Positions 1 to 11,874 of a stretch of 64,000 nt of DNA are shown here, one piece after another. The position numbers were made by a program, and so were the translations under genes. The first letter of the stretch is position 1. The number at the start of each line of letters is the position of its first letter. This stretch comes from Acholoe squamosa (Eukaryota; Annelida; Polychaeta; Phyllodocida; Polynoidae), in NCBI GenBank assembly GCA_949317995.1, contig OX439046.1:63101355-63165354 (forward strand), written 5' to 3'. Under the pieces are notes generated by a model. It saw only the letters and a list, made by a program, of their open reading frames with translations. It did no database searches and was not told where the DNA came from.

Positions 1-357
1 TTAATGATCATACACAATTTTGTATTGTTGCCATTTATATAATTAGACAACCAACTTTGGTATTTGTATATTTACATTGTATATACCAAATAGCTGAATC
101 CAAACCCAAATGACAACTGTCAATTTTAGTTATTTCAACCTGTCACTTGTTCCTCATTAATTATTGATAACTCATCATTTTCTTTAGTTCTGCTAGAACT
201 GGAGGAACTTCTGCTAATCAGAAAGCTCTCTTGTCAGAGGGTAATTGTAATTGCTCCTTACTGGTGTAGAATAATTGACGTTGGTGCAAATTAAGTGGGC
301 ACAAACTAGAGAGTCTAGGCTTAGATTCGAATTCATGGCAATTTCCTACAATATTTG
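1..357 (+). repeat. Direct repeat, copy of the start of block A
   Basis: This stretch matches 2829-3178 with no difference I could find by eye. Diverged relatives lie at 44364-45010 and 47668-48020. The match ends at GGCAATTTCCTAC; from there the two copies continue into unrelated sequence. The start is cut by the window edge, so the duplicated segment may be longer. The near-perfect identity contrasts with the clear divergence of the other copies. It therefore suggests either a recent local duplication or an assembly redundancy. No gene is seen in it. Confidence 0.9.
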
Positions 358-769
358 GTGTTTCCAGGCCTCTTATTAGTGGTGTTATTCATGTTTGTTT
401 GATTATGATCATTAACGTACCCCCTTTTTAGAAGGTTTTACGGCATCTGCGATAAAAACTGACCCCCTAGGAGTTGGATCCTTGAATGAAACTTTTTAAT
501 AAGCCAAGATATAGGGCTATCAATAAAATATAATGTTATTAAGAAATACTGAGTTTGTAGATTCTTGATCCAGGCCCCCCCTGACCAGTAAAACCTGGAA
601 TGACCCATATATATATAAGCAAATATGGTACTTTGAAAGATGTGTAGAGTCTGAATAACGGCGGTGTATCAGAATAATTGCCGTGTCAAAGCAGCACCTG
701 AATACATCATAATTGTAACCCACCTGTAGAATCAAAATGTTATCTGACAGGGTATGTATACTGCAAGTA
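358..769. other. Unassigned sequence between repeat blocks
   Basis: About 410 bases with no match I could see elsewhere in the window. Short open frames only; no gene, RNA or mobile-element ends recognised. Confidence 0.5.
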
Positions 770-1439
770 AACAGCCTGTACTGTATCTCTTACAACTGTG
801 CCAAGAAGTTTAGATTATCCTTGACTGCACCCTGATGAAAAAGTTGTGGGCTGCTGATGGAATTACACATAGGGGAAGAGTACATTATTATGCGAATGTT
901 TTAGGGAAGTGTGCTGTCCCTGTGTAAATTAAGTCCTACCCACTTCTCTCTCCCCTTTCCACAATTGGTCCCTCTCCTTCCTACTATTATCTCATCTGTA
1001 GGCCTACCATACACACACAGGAAGTTCTGCTGTGCCTCACAAGTAGGGTACCAGGCAGTTTATTTGCCACACTGACCCTTACCGGAGACTAACTTCATTT
1101 ACTCCCAAGGCTTGACATCAGAAAACAGCAATATGGACATTAGGGCTAGACCAGCCTACAACCCACTCCAGCAGGGTTTGGATTACAGACTGCAGTCTGT
1201 AATGGTGCATCAGGTGAAATTTGAAATGCAAGGGGCTCCCTGACAAACTTCATTGAACTTCTCTGATGACAATAAAGACTTCTAATCTTCACCCTGCTCC
1301 CTCCTGCCTTCTGCACCCTGTCTTCTACCTACCTCACCCAAGTGCCATATGTGCAGTCTGTCTCTCTCCATTACTGGAACTACATTTTGCTCCTAAGGTT
1401 ACCTCCTGCACTATGAATCTCTCTCCAATGATGGGATTA

Positions 1440-1482
<43 letters not shown>
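1440..1482. repeat. (AT)n microsatellite
   Basis: About 20 uninterrupted AT dinucleotides. It lies at the left edge of the insertion that distinguishes D copy 1 from its paralogs. Confidence 0.97.
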
Positions 1483-1489
1483 GTGACGC

Positions 1490-1830
1490 GACTGGAACTA
1501 TTTTCCTCCAGCACATGTATTACTACCTATGACATCACAGTAAAGACTCCTCCAGTATATAAGGTGCTGGGTTTAAGCTAATGGTCAATTGGTCACTACA
1601 GCATATATGGAATACACCAAGCTGGATGGTCCCAGAAGTTATAAACCTACTATTGTTACCTCATATTATAGTATTTATTGATATGTCCAATGTTTCAAGT
1701 CTTGAAATAAAGGCATGTATGGTTTTGATATGGGCAATGTCAATTCCCACCAAACCCACTGTCTCCTTATTATTCCAAATGTATATATATCATATAATAT
1801 TACTATTACCGGTATGTAGATATTTCTGGT
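1490..1830. mobile_element. Insertion in D copy 1, possibly LTR-like
   Basis: The sequence is absent from the two other D copies. It contains a TATA-like motif (TATATAAGG near 1556) and, about 150 bases on, a polyadenylation signal (AATAAAG near 1706). That order is what an LTR would have. I could not place clean TG/CA ends or a target duplication because the left edge is merged with the AT microsatellite. Other mobile elements remain possible. Confidence 0.25.
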
Positions 1831-2052
1831 ATAAAACTGCAATCTCGGTCTGCATTGCCATCCCTTCACTCGCCCATGATATACTGGTAATAGCAGCTCT
1901 TGGGGGAAAATGTATAAGAATAAGGTTGCAATGACAGTCTGTACTGAAGCCTGTTACATCAGAACTGTCACACCTACATAGAACCAATTATCTGATTCCC
2001 AGCCTACTTTGGACTAGAGAGCCTCCCTTTGATGGGATCTACAAAAGTCATG

Positions 2053-2186
2053 TGACCTACACTCTCAGACTGCGCGACTCTATTTACAGGACAATGCAGT
2101 GTATTTTTGGAAAACACTATGACCTACACTCTCAGACTGCGTGACTCTATTTACAGGACAATGCAGTGTATTTTTGGAAAACACTA
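2053..2186. repeat. 67-bp tandem duplication
   Basis: Two adjacent copies with a period of 67 bp, starting TGACCTACACTCTCAGACTG, differ at about one position (GCGCGA versus GCGTGA). They lie inside D copy 1 and are absent from the other D copies, so the duplication is recent. Confidence 0.95.
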
Positions 2187-3917
2187 TGACCTGCTGCCAG
2201 TACAAATCCATAGACCCTACAGTAGATTTCCCTGTAGGCAGTACACTGGTATTTGCTGCTGATTTACAATTTGGGCTGAGAGTGTAGCCATTAATGGCTC
2301 TTCCTTGAGCCTTATTGGTGTAAGGAGCTGGCACTTGGGTTTGTTCAGGTATGTATAGAAACTGAGTTGGAATTTCTTTTTGTTGAGACAGAATTACCAG
2401 TGAATGAAGGGGATACAGTGGTAGTTAGTTATTGATCTGACAAATTTTGGGATGATAACACTTGAATCTGCATAATCAATTAAGAAAGAAAGGAAGAACA
2501 AGCAAAGGTAGAAGAGTAATGAATTACAAATGTAACTAGTTACAGATGCGACAAACTTACTGCTAAGTGATTTATAAGTTCAATCTTTTTATAAATTCGA
2601 TGGTAGGCAATACACCCTCTTCTTCATTCCTTTTGACTACCATATACAGGTAGATGGCAAATTTCAGATATTGCATATTCTCCCATGCTATTCTGAGCTA
2701 CTTCTTCAGATACTATCCTTGAAAATAGCGAAAGGGATTTACCAACCAACTGCTACATGTACCTCTTTTAATCCCTTCAGTTCTCTAATCTATAGTCACC
2801 CCCAAGTGTCCTATTTCAAACCTTTAACATTAATGATCATACACAATTTTGTATTGTTGCCATTTATATAATTAGACAACCAACTTTGGTATTTGTATAT
2901 TTACATTGTATATACCAAATAGCTGAATCCAAACCCAAATGACAACTGTCAATTTTAGTTATTTCAACCTGTCACTTGTTCCTCATTAATTATTGATAAC
3001 TCATCATTTTCTTTAGTTCTGCTAGAACTGGAGGAACTTCTGCTAATCAGAAAGCTCTCTTGTCAGAGGGTAATTGTAATTGCTCCTTACTGGTGTAGAA
3101 TAATTGACGTTGGTGCAAATTAAGTGGGCACAAACTAGAGAGTCTAGGCTTAGATTCGAATTCATGGCAATTTCCTACTTTTTATTGATTGTGGAATGCC
3201 ATCTATGAAAAATATAGATTAGGCTTGCGCATATCACTCAAAATCAATGAAATTTCAAACAAGTTGGTCAGTGAAGGAAGGTCGTATTATTACCCCATTT
3301 TATCTGTTTGTGCCTTAAATAGGGCTGAAAACACAAGAGTGAGACCTTTTAGCTCAAATAAACAGTTAATCAGGGTAATAGAGGGTAGGGTCATCTAGAG
3401 CCCTGGAGGTGTATATCTAGTCACATTCTAGGGTGTTCAGGCTATTTATAGAAAATGCATAAAACACTTTTTTTAGTAGAATGGATAAAGGGGATCTGGA
3501 GTCATTCATTCCTGAAGGAATTATGATTCTATCACCATTGTTTGTTTCTTTATTTGAATATTCTTTGTAAAAAGTCAGGGGTTTTGAGATGACAAACTGA
3601 GGCTCTTTACAAAAGTAGAACATGCAAGGGATTCATGCTTCTGGTCAAGATTCTGGAAAACTGGGTGAAATGTATGCATGAAAGGCATTTTAAAAGTACC
3701 ATGACTGCACATAACTATATTAAAGTATACATATTCTGAAAGGTAGTGATGTTTTCTGCATTACTGATATATTTTATTTCCAAAATGGTGAACAAATTCA
3801 AGATGGCCGCCAATCAATGCATTTGAAACACGAAGGAACATCGCAACAATTGGCATTTGTAGTGTCTTGGGAGGTTGGTTTTATACAACAGGCTAGTAAT
3901 GGTTAGGTATTGGTGAA

Positions 3918-4358
3918 GACTCTGAGGTAGATATGGGGGTAGACACTGGGGTAGATATGGTAGTAGACACTAGGGTAGATATGGGGATGGACACTGGGGT
4001 AGATATGGGGGTAGACACTGGGGAAGATATGGGGGTAGATACAGGAGTAGATATGGAGGTAGACACTGGGGTAGATATGGGGGTAGAAACAGGGGTAGAC
4101 ACTAGGGTAGATATGGGGGTAGACACAGGGGTAGACACTGGGGTAGATATGGGGGTAGACACTGGGGAAGATATGGGGGTAGATACAGGAGTAGATATGG
4201 AGGTAGACACTGGGGTAGATATGGGGGTAGAAACAGGGGTAGACACTGGGGTAGATATGGGGGTAGACACAGGGGTAGACACTGGGGTAGATATGGGGGT
4301 AGACACAGGGGTAGACACTGGGGTAGATATAGGGGTAGACACAGGGGTAGATATAGTG
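3918..4358. repeat. VNTR minisatellite of GGGGTAGA units
   Basis: An array of 12-18 bp units of the type GGGGTAGACACT, GGGGTAGATATG and GGGGTAGAAACA. A higher-order block of about 141 bp, marked by the variant GGGGAAGATATG, appears twice (near 4020 and 4162). Because the units are multiples of three, long open frames arise on both strands, encoding for example STPVSTPIS repeats on minus and VDTGVDMG repeats on plus. These are by-products of the array. The array is absent from the other A copies. Confidence 0.95.
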
Positions 4359-5615
4359 TAGACACAAGCACCTGTGTGCACATACTGAGGCACTGTACTA
4401 TCCCTATCCTGCCTGACCACCACACCTGCATAGCATGCATTCAGTTGGCTCTGTTGTCCTAACTCTGGGTATTTACACAGTAGATCACAGTGCAGTAGCT
4501 TTGGAAAATAGTGGTTTGGATATCTGTTCATACAGAGTAGTTATTGCTTCATAACTTTACTACCATAATTAGGTGCCTCCACAGGGAGCTCTTTTCACAC
4601 ACTTCCACTTACTCCTTTGCACAAACGTAGCAATCTAAGTACACAAATTACCACAAACACTTAATGAATGCCTAGAATGGAATTGTAGGTTTCCATTGGT
4701 ATGCATATGGTCTACATTTATTGTGGCTAAATAATAGAAAATCTGAATTTAGGTTGAGAGGTCGGGAGAAATGTGTGATTTACACCACAGTGGGTGAGCA
4801 GCGTGAACAGCCTAAACATTCAGTGATCATTAACTCAGAATGATTGTAATAATTACAACCATTAAATCTTAGTATTTCAGGCACAAGGTGGTTGCATTAC
4901 AGTCTCATTTTCTGCCATTTAAAGGGAATGGCAAAAACGCTGGAAATGGCCTTAATGGTCACAATTGTAGCACAACGTATCTATTTTCCCCTTTAGTTGC
5001 ACACAGATCCAACTGTAGGCTAGTTTCATTAGGTTGACATGTGACATACATGCTGAGAGCATAAATTATATCAGATTATAAAAGTAAAGAAATGTGATAT
5101 CTATATGTGAAGAGTTTGGTTCCAAAACGCAATAAACGCCATTTTGAAAAAAAGAAGTAAATATTTCAAAAGCCTACAGATTAGAGATACTTGAAAATTA
5201 TATTTTTTCAGCTGTCCTGGGTCTGTTTGGTAAAGATTTCATAATGATATCACTAATATCAACTTCAGGGGAGCACTACAAAAATGGGTATATGCTGAAA
5301 AGCTGGAATGGATACATGTTTAAGGTAAAGCCTTTTGGTATTGCGTGCACACTGATTGCCAGTCAGTGGTATTGGGGATGAGGTGATGATTAACATAGAG
5401 ATACGAATAATGTGTACAGGTGTGTGGGTTGGGGGGTTGAGGTCTGCTCAGGGGGAGGGGAGGGGTGGGGGTTCGGGAGAGAAAGCCCTTGAGAAACAAT
5501 AATACATATATGCACAAGACATATAGGAACAGAAGAAGACCATAATTGGTCAAACAAGAAAAATGTGGCAAGGACCACCGATAGGAGTTGCCACTTCATC
5601 ACTAGCCACTGCGGG

Positions 5616-5666
5616 TGACGTCACTGAGACAGCATGATGTCACCAATGATGTCATAGGTGACGTCA
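5616..5666. promoter_or_regulatory. Cluster of CRE-like octamers
   Basis: Four copies of TGAYGTCA occur within 51 bp: TGACGTCA at 5616 and 5659, and TGATGTCA at 5635 and 5647, spaced 19, 12 and 12 bp. TGACGTCA is the established CREB/ATF binding site. The cluster lies in a segment (about 5560-5740) inserted into A copy 1 and absent from the other A copies. It may belong to a mobile element rather than a host promoter. No downstream gene was found. Confidence 0.45.
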
Positions 5667-7189
5667 TAGGGAGAAAACCGAAAACATTATGGAGTTGCTA
5701 CGGTCGCTATGCTCCCAGCTGCTGATGCAGCTTGCAACTCCAAACAAAATACAATGTTCCAGAGTAAAATACCTCTGTATAATTGGCTTCTTTAAAATTT
5801 TCTAATTGCATGTACTATTTTTGTAAAAGCTCTCATTTCAATAGTCTGAGATTAATTAGAACTAAAGGTAGCAGTTTCAAGAATGTGTGGATCACTGAGG
5901 ATAAGAGGGTAAGAGTCTGTATATATGAGCAATGTATCTAGTATATGGTGGTATATTTAGGAGTGGTTGGGAGCATTGGGGTGACGATGAACATGGCTCA
6001 ATATGGCTGCTGCAGTGTGTATGTGGATAATGCTACAAGGGTTTCATAATGTCTGTAGCTTGATCTCACCTAGTCATAAGGGGGATCAAACACTGTTTTA
6101 TTCATCAATGCTGAAGACAAATGGACCTAATACGTAACAGCAATATTATATTGGAAATGTTCATAGAGAGCATGAAGATGAATAATAGAGAGGGAAAATG
6201 ACACAACGTATATCAGAGAATGTTGGCCTTCTTCACTGCTAGAATAGTATGAAAACAAAAAGGCTATGCCTTAAATGCACTGCAATACCTAGGGTGTGAT
6301 TTATCTGGTACCAACATTGATGATTCTGATATCATGTAGATGACTACTTTTAAAAGTAACATTATATATGAACATGTGAACCTGTGTTTATATTCTAGGA
6401 GATGCTTTTGGGGGCATGCCCTTAAGGATTCACAGATGTTTGCAAACAAATAAAAAAAAGGACCAAGGATGACAATGCAGCTAGATTGAAAGCACTATTG
6501 TAGATGAGCTCAAGGGTTAACATATTAGTATTAAAAACATTGTCCTAACAAACACTATGAGGGATGTTGCTGTATTGATTACAACCTACAGGCAGGATTA
6601 CCTTAAAAATCATATTGTGTGTATTGCCTTAACTCAGGTGTGTTATTTCCTGCATCTGTATAAGCAGCTAAGTGGACTGCATATAGTATTTCTAACTATT
6701 GTTGCTGAAAGGGCATCATCTATAAATGCTATTGAACAAAGCCTTGGAACAGACAGTGCACTGGTTAAGGGTCATAATAGAGTTTTAACTCAATGTGTCC
6801 ATTTATTGTCAGGGATAAATAATGGAAGTATTGTGATATTAGTAACTCATAAGTACTATTATCAATAGTCCTATCATATTCATGAGGCAAACCATATTAC
6901 AATTACAAGATTATTATATTGACCAATCAGGTGGAAGCTCAGATGCCCAGTTGAGACCTCAATGTCATTGAGACACAGACTATGATTGGTCAGTTCTACT
7001 GGAGACAACCTTTTGGCGATCAGTTCGCATTCAGTTCATCGGAGGGTGCTGACATGGGGTGGTGCCACTGAAGCGGGTTGGGATCAAGAAGCTGGGTTAG
7101 AGAGGGGCTGGAGGGGATCCAATTTTGGGGCCTTCAATGTGTTTGTGTGGTCTGGCTAGGTCATAACCCTGCTCACCCACACACCCATC

Positions 7190-7560
7190 TTTCCTTACAA
7201 CCCTCTGCCTTCCCTCCATATATCGAGGACATCCACTACACTTGTTCTTCTACCCATTTCCATTTTGACCCCACCCCTCTGTCCCTCATTACAGATTGTT
7301 TCATCACTGATCTTCCCCAACCACCACTGTACCTCCTCTTTCTCTGTCTCTCCCATCCCTGATTCCTTACTTCCTGCCCCCTTCCCCTCCCGGTGTCACT
7401 CCCTTCCTTCATCACTTTGTACCTATACCCACCCTTTTCTGATTGCAAAGTCCCTCCTCACCTCTCTCCCTCCTCACCTCCTACACTTCCAGCCTGCATT
7501 ATTAACCCTCATTCCCATCTTTTCTAGTCTCTCCTTTACTTTACACCCTCTCCTCAGCAA
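7190..7560 (+). repeat. Pyrimidine-rich (CT) tract
   Basis: A tract dominated by C and T on the plus strand, with runs such as CCTCCTCACCTC. Related tracts lie at 27220-27500, 50260-50650 and 53810-54230. The proline/serine/leucine-rich open frames here reflect composition. Confidence 0.8.
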
Positions 7561-8054
7561 ACACAGTGTCTTATCCTACACTGGGTGGAAGCTTGATATC
7601 CTTGAAGTGGGTTTACTTCATCTGCTCATGGAAGTTTACCAAAGACTATCTGTAACAGTGCGCAGGACATTCCTAGAAGCCATAGAGCCTGCTTTGTATG
7701 TATAGTATACAAAACCTCCACCCACTGACATATAGGGCCTTTTTACTTAGGTATACAGTGTTTCTTCCTTAAAAGGTCACTAGGCTACTGCTCTACCCAC
7801 TCACTAATCATTTGGTTGGCAATTTCCTAAGGTACTACAGTCATAACTGCTACTATGACTGCAGAGTACATTATACAATGCTAAAAGACCTTTAACCCTT
7901 AAAAGGCAGCTGATACAGGGGTGCATCATGCCATTGGTCATCATGGCATCATGCCTATTGGTCATCATGACATACCCTTGGAAGCTTATGAGTAAAGCAT
8001 ATGTTTACACTAGGCCTGGACCAGGGACCCTTAGTAGTGTAGTTCATATTGAAA

Positions 8055-8345
8055 GGAGTGGAATAGTGATGTTCCATAGACTAAACATGGGAGCTCCATA
8101 TCTTACCCCCATGAGATAACCCTTGTCCGTATCTCACGGCCAGTAATGACACCCCAAATGGTCCTAAAACAGATAAATCTCGTGAGATAACCCTCAGTCA
8201 GACCCAAAACTTGTCTTTATCCCATGCCAGGTCCCCTAAACACCGGCCTCATAGTACATGGCTAGCTCCCAGGGCGTCCTCAAGACTCAGGATGCCGTCC
8301 TCAAGACTCAGGACACCCTGGTACTGGGACATGGCAGCATCCTCA
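8055..8345. other. Unassigned segment within block B
   Basis: Contains a local duplication of GTCCTCAAGACTCAGGA (about 8275-8310) and repeated GAGATAACCCT phrases. No gene or element ends recognised. Confidence 0.4.
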
Positions 8346-10975
8346 TATCTCACTGCCACAAAAACATCAGGAAACTATAACTGATATGTGATTTTTAAGT
8401 TTTTAGAAATATTTTGTTTATATGAACTGCTAGATACAAAACTCATCTACCCTATCTTGAATAACAGAGATGTATTGAGTTTACTCATACCAAAATGGGT
8501 ACTTTCCCCACTTCCCACCATGTCCCCCATGCACCCTTGCTGGTAGGATATGGCAAGACTAGATCAGCAAAAAACCAAAATGAATACTCCAGTAAACTTC
8601 CAAAGCAGCATATTATATATATTAGGTACATTACCTGAGAAACCCCTCCCCCCTCTTCAGTACTTGCCTATGCTTACTGACAGGGACAGCTGTGAAAAAT
8701 GCTACCATGAACAGGTATAGTCTAAGGGGGTAGGGGGTAGTTGGGTGGGGGGGGGGGTGATGCGGGCAGTGATGATGCACTTCTCAACACAGGGCGTCCT
8801 GTCTTTCCAGTTGCTCAGACCTGCATGTGTATACACAGTGGCTGGACCAGGGACCCTTAGTAGTATCCCTTGTATGTATACAGTTCCTGGACCAAGGACC
8901 CTTATTATCACAGGCTCATAGCAACTGTATGGAGAGCGGCCCAGTGTTATTCTATTTATATCAACTAACACACTATTCCCCAATCACATATCTAGTCTGG
9001 TTTGCTTCTGCCTGTGCTAAGTAGTATACCATGTGTGCACACAGAGCTTCAATCTTTTCACTTCAATTGCTGACATTGTCAAATTTCAAATCGACCTTTG
9101 TCACCTTTCTAACCATTTGTGTCAATGCCAATTCTTTTGAGCTAACCATGGCAACACCTTACATATCTAAGAAGGCACAACTACACAGTATTATTCCTCA
9201 GACCATCTAGAATATACAGTAGAGAAAATTGTTTTTGTACTCCAGACATGCCCCTAACTGAGTAGAAACATACACAGAGCTTGAATCATGGACCCAAAAC
9301 CTGTATGTATACTCTGTGTATACTTACACACAGACCTTTCACAAATTTCCACTGAGTTTTTGTTTTCTATGATGAATTACCTCTCAGAGGGATATATGAC
9401 ATGAGGGGAAGCTCCTGTATGGAGGAGTTGAAGCAGGAAGGTTAGTTCACTTCAGACTGGGGCTTGGGCATGGATGTGCTAGTTTTCCTCTATCAGGGTA
9501 GGAGAAACAGATGCAGGAGGAAACTGGATTGGTGAACCATGCTCCCTTATGGCAGTGGTTTCTGATGTATTCCCATGTTTTTCCTTCTGTTTGTTTATTC
9601 TACCTCATTGTTGTTTGGTATCTCAACTGAGGGCACAGCTACTGCACCCCAGCTCATCACATTGACCAATCAGGTGGAAGCTTAGATGGCCCCTTGTGAC
9701 CTCTACACCATTGAAAATCCCATTGTGATTGGTCTGTTTGCTAGAGACAACCTTATGGCAATCAGTTTGCATTCAGCTCACCAGAGGGCGCTGACATGGG
9801 GTAGCTCCTCTGCAGTGGGTTGGAATCAAGGGCCTGTGGTAAAGAGGGCTGGAGGTGATCTGACCTTGGGGCCTTTAATGTGTTTGTGTGGTCTAGCTAG
9901 GTCATTATCCTCCTCAGCTACACACCAATCTACCACTGTCTGCCTCCCCCTCCCCCCTCCCCGCCTCTCATTGACCCTCCCTCCTCACCTCCCTTTTGGT
10001 ATGATTCATGTATTCCTCATGACGACTGATGGGCATGATGCAACAATGCACTAGCGGCTCCAAAAGGGTTATTGCTTAACTTTTCAGAAGGGGTTAGCGG
10101 GCAAGAGGTAATTGAAACGTACAGTCTTTTGAAGGTGGCTTAACCCAGATTATACTACATGTAGGTCATTTACAGTACCATTAAGGAGACATACCACTCC
10201 TCTTGAGAAAATATGTACAAATTTCAAATAATCGTATGCCAAAACTCTAGCATTAGTATAATTTGGGTTAAGTCTACAGAAATGTCCACTAGGTTTGTAG
10301 TGGACCGCTTTGTCCATTGACACTCAAAAGAAAGGTGGAAAAGGATCTGTTTCTAATCACAAAGCTATTAAAATTCTGATGAAAGCGTATTCTTTTTCTT
10401 TTTTGTTTTTTGATGTATAATGCTCTTGGGCATGCATTTTCAAGAGAAAAATGATTTATAGGGCAGGCTCTTAACAACTAATTGTAGGTATGCTATGAGC
10501 CTTGAGACTTGATGTAACAGGTAAAGCAACATCTAGCAAAAATAACACTTTTGTAATTCTTGTAATATTGCAATACTGTTATAATCAATTTACCATTACA
10601 GATGAAGGCTGAGCCATTGTTTGGAGGGAAATACATAAATATATATATACTTCTCACAACAAAATACAGGGAGTTGCAATACCAGAAGGATATTCCATAA
10701 TGATGGCCCATTTACATTACAATTTAATGCATATTAATTAAAAATAAATAAATACTTTTGGAAAATGCATTCATACATGTATGATGACACAAAAGTTTTC
10801 ATAATGAGTTGAAATCAGTATTGAGTGGTGGTTGGTGATACCTCTAAGGTCGGCTCCCAAAGTGTGTCTCAATGTTAGGTCAAAGATACCTTGGCTGAAA
10901 TCTCTCGAGAATCCCTAAAATCCCAGGAGACTTCCTGTGGCCGCCTGCAGGCCATCCTCCTCTGCCTCCCTTTAA

Positions 10976-11290
10976 CCCTTTAACTACCGGCCCTCAAAAA
11001 GGTCCTTTGACCCTTAACTGAATGGACATCTCATGCTGCCCTTTATGAGTAGTTTAAGAGATTGAAAACAATCAATGACTCTGGGATTTTGGAGTTTTCT
11101 GACAAGGATACATGTGTATTCATGTAAGCACTGTTATATTGGTGAAAAAGAACGAATTTGTTTAGATAAGGGATGTCAGCCATATGGGTAGTGCTGCCCT
11201 TTGGCAGCCCAATGATGCTGCCCTGAGGCAGCAGCGGCAGTTCAGGGACATTTTACATGCTGCCTGAGGGCAGCAGTGGCCCTTAAAGGG
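10976..11290. mobile_element. piggyBac-type non-autonomous element (TTAA target site)
   Basis: The element begins CCCTTTAACTACCGGCC and ends GGCCCTTAAAGGG. It is flanked by TTAA at 10972-10975 and 11291-11294. The paralogous sites in units 2 and 3 (about 35880 and 55980) read straight through as TTAATGGGAA with one TTAA, so they act as empty sites. A TTAA target and CCCTTT-type ends are characteristic of the piggyBac superfamily. No open frame of transposase size is present. It has internal imperfect repeats of GCTGCCCT and GGCAGCA. Confidence 0.8.
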
Positions 11291-11874
11291 TTAATGGGAA
11301 GGGTTTACCAGCTGCTCCTCCTGCAGCCCCAAACCAATTTTAGTAGAATCTACAAATATTTAAGACACTTTGCAAGTCACCACCTGCCACTGTCAGCAGG
11401 GGTGGTATAAAGGAAGACGGGTGTGTTTAGGTTTTACATGCAATTACAATGATCATATAAATAGAGGATTGTGGTTCAACTAATTTACTTATGAAAAGGC
11501 TGCATGTTCTTGATAAAAGAATCATAATCAGCAGGGCATTTCTCAATATTTATATTTAACTTTACTGGGAAATCCCCCTCCAGGTCAATTCTCACTAAGG
11601 ATGTCCAGTGCTTTGCTGTTGTTTGAACCTTAAAGGGTAAATACACATTGCATGGAGAATTTTAGCTCTTACCATTTACAAATGAAGCTGCAGCTCAATA
11701 ATTAGGCACAGACCACACAAAGAGGTCAATGCTGTCATATCTTAGATTCTTTGATAGAAAATAAAGCTGCACTTCACCCTGATCCATGTGATCTTTTCTG
11801 ACTCTGAAATCCATTAAAGAGAAACTGTGGTCTGAGAACTCTGTTATACATGTGCATGCACATAAACATAATAT

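Larger units (their letters stand above)
770..2828 (+). repeat. Block D, copy 1
   Basis: Homologous to about 42660-44360 and 61790-63030. Shared landmarks include a segment beginning CTGTATCTCTTACA, the run around AAATTAAGTCCTACCCAC, ACACACAGGAAGT, and the phrase GAACCAATTATCTGATT. Copy 1 has an extra segment of roughly 400 bases (about 1431-1830), absent from copies 2 and 3. Open frames inside are short and not shared between the copies, so I see no gene here. Confidence 0.75.
2829..6890 (+). repeat. Block A, copy 1
   Basis: Homologous to 44364-47335 and 47668-49990. The alignment is interrupted here by extra sequence, including about 3430-4818 (with the VNTR) and about 5560-5740. Conserved landmarks are GTGCCATCTATGAAAAATAT, the CAGTGATCATTAACTCA region, the GTATTGCATGCAC region and the terminal part around 6733-6868. 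The last part is open in one frame in two copies, but the open frame upstream is not shared. No gene is supported. Confidence 0.75.
6900..10010 (+). repeat. Block B, copy 1 (two partial sub-copies)
   Basis: Two sub-copies (about 6910-7740 and 9650-10010) begin around GACCAATCAGGTGGAAG. They continue through CACCCACACACCC and a long pyrimidine-rich tract. Between them lie single minisatellite-type units (ACCAGGGACCCTTAGTAGT at about 8020, 8850 and 8895) and a segment (8910-9650) matching 52806-53570. The same arrangement occurs in unit 3 (50100-54480). No gene is supported; the open frames follow the low-complexity tract. Confidence 0.7.

Noticed and set aside
3893..4531. A 212-codon minus-strand frame with STPVSTPIS repeats, resembling a mucin-like protein
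   Set aside because: It is a by-product of the GGGGTAGA minisatellite, which is open in several frames on both strands and absent from paralogous blocks.
6557..6868. A 103-codon frame whose end is shared with 49674-50018
   Set aside because: Only the last part is shared, the nucleotide identity is as high outside the frame, and the upstream part is closed in the second copy.
7265..7705. A 146-codon proline/serine/leucine-rich frame, and similar frames at 27238, 50351 and 53764
   Set aside because: They follow the pyrimidine-rich tract; the reading frame is not kept between block B copies.
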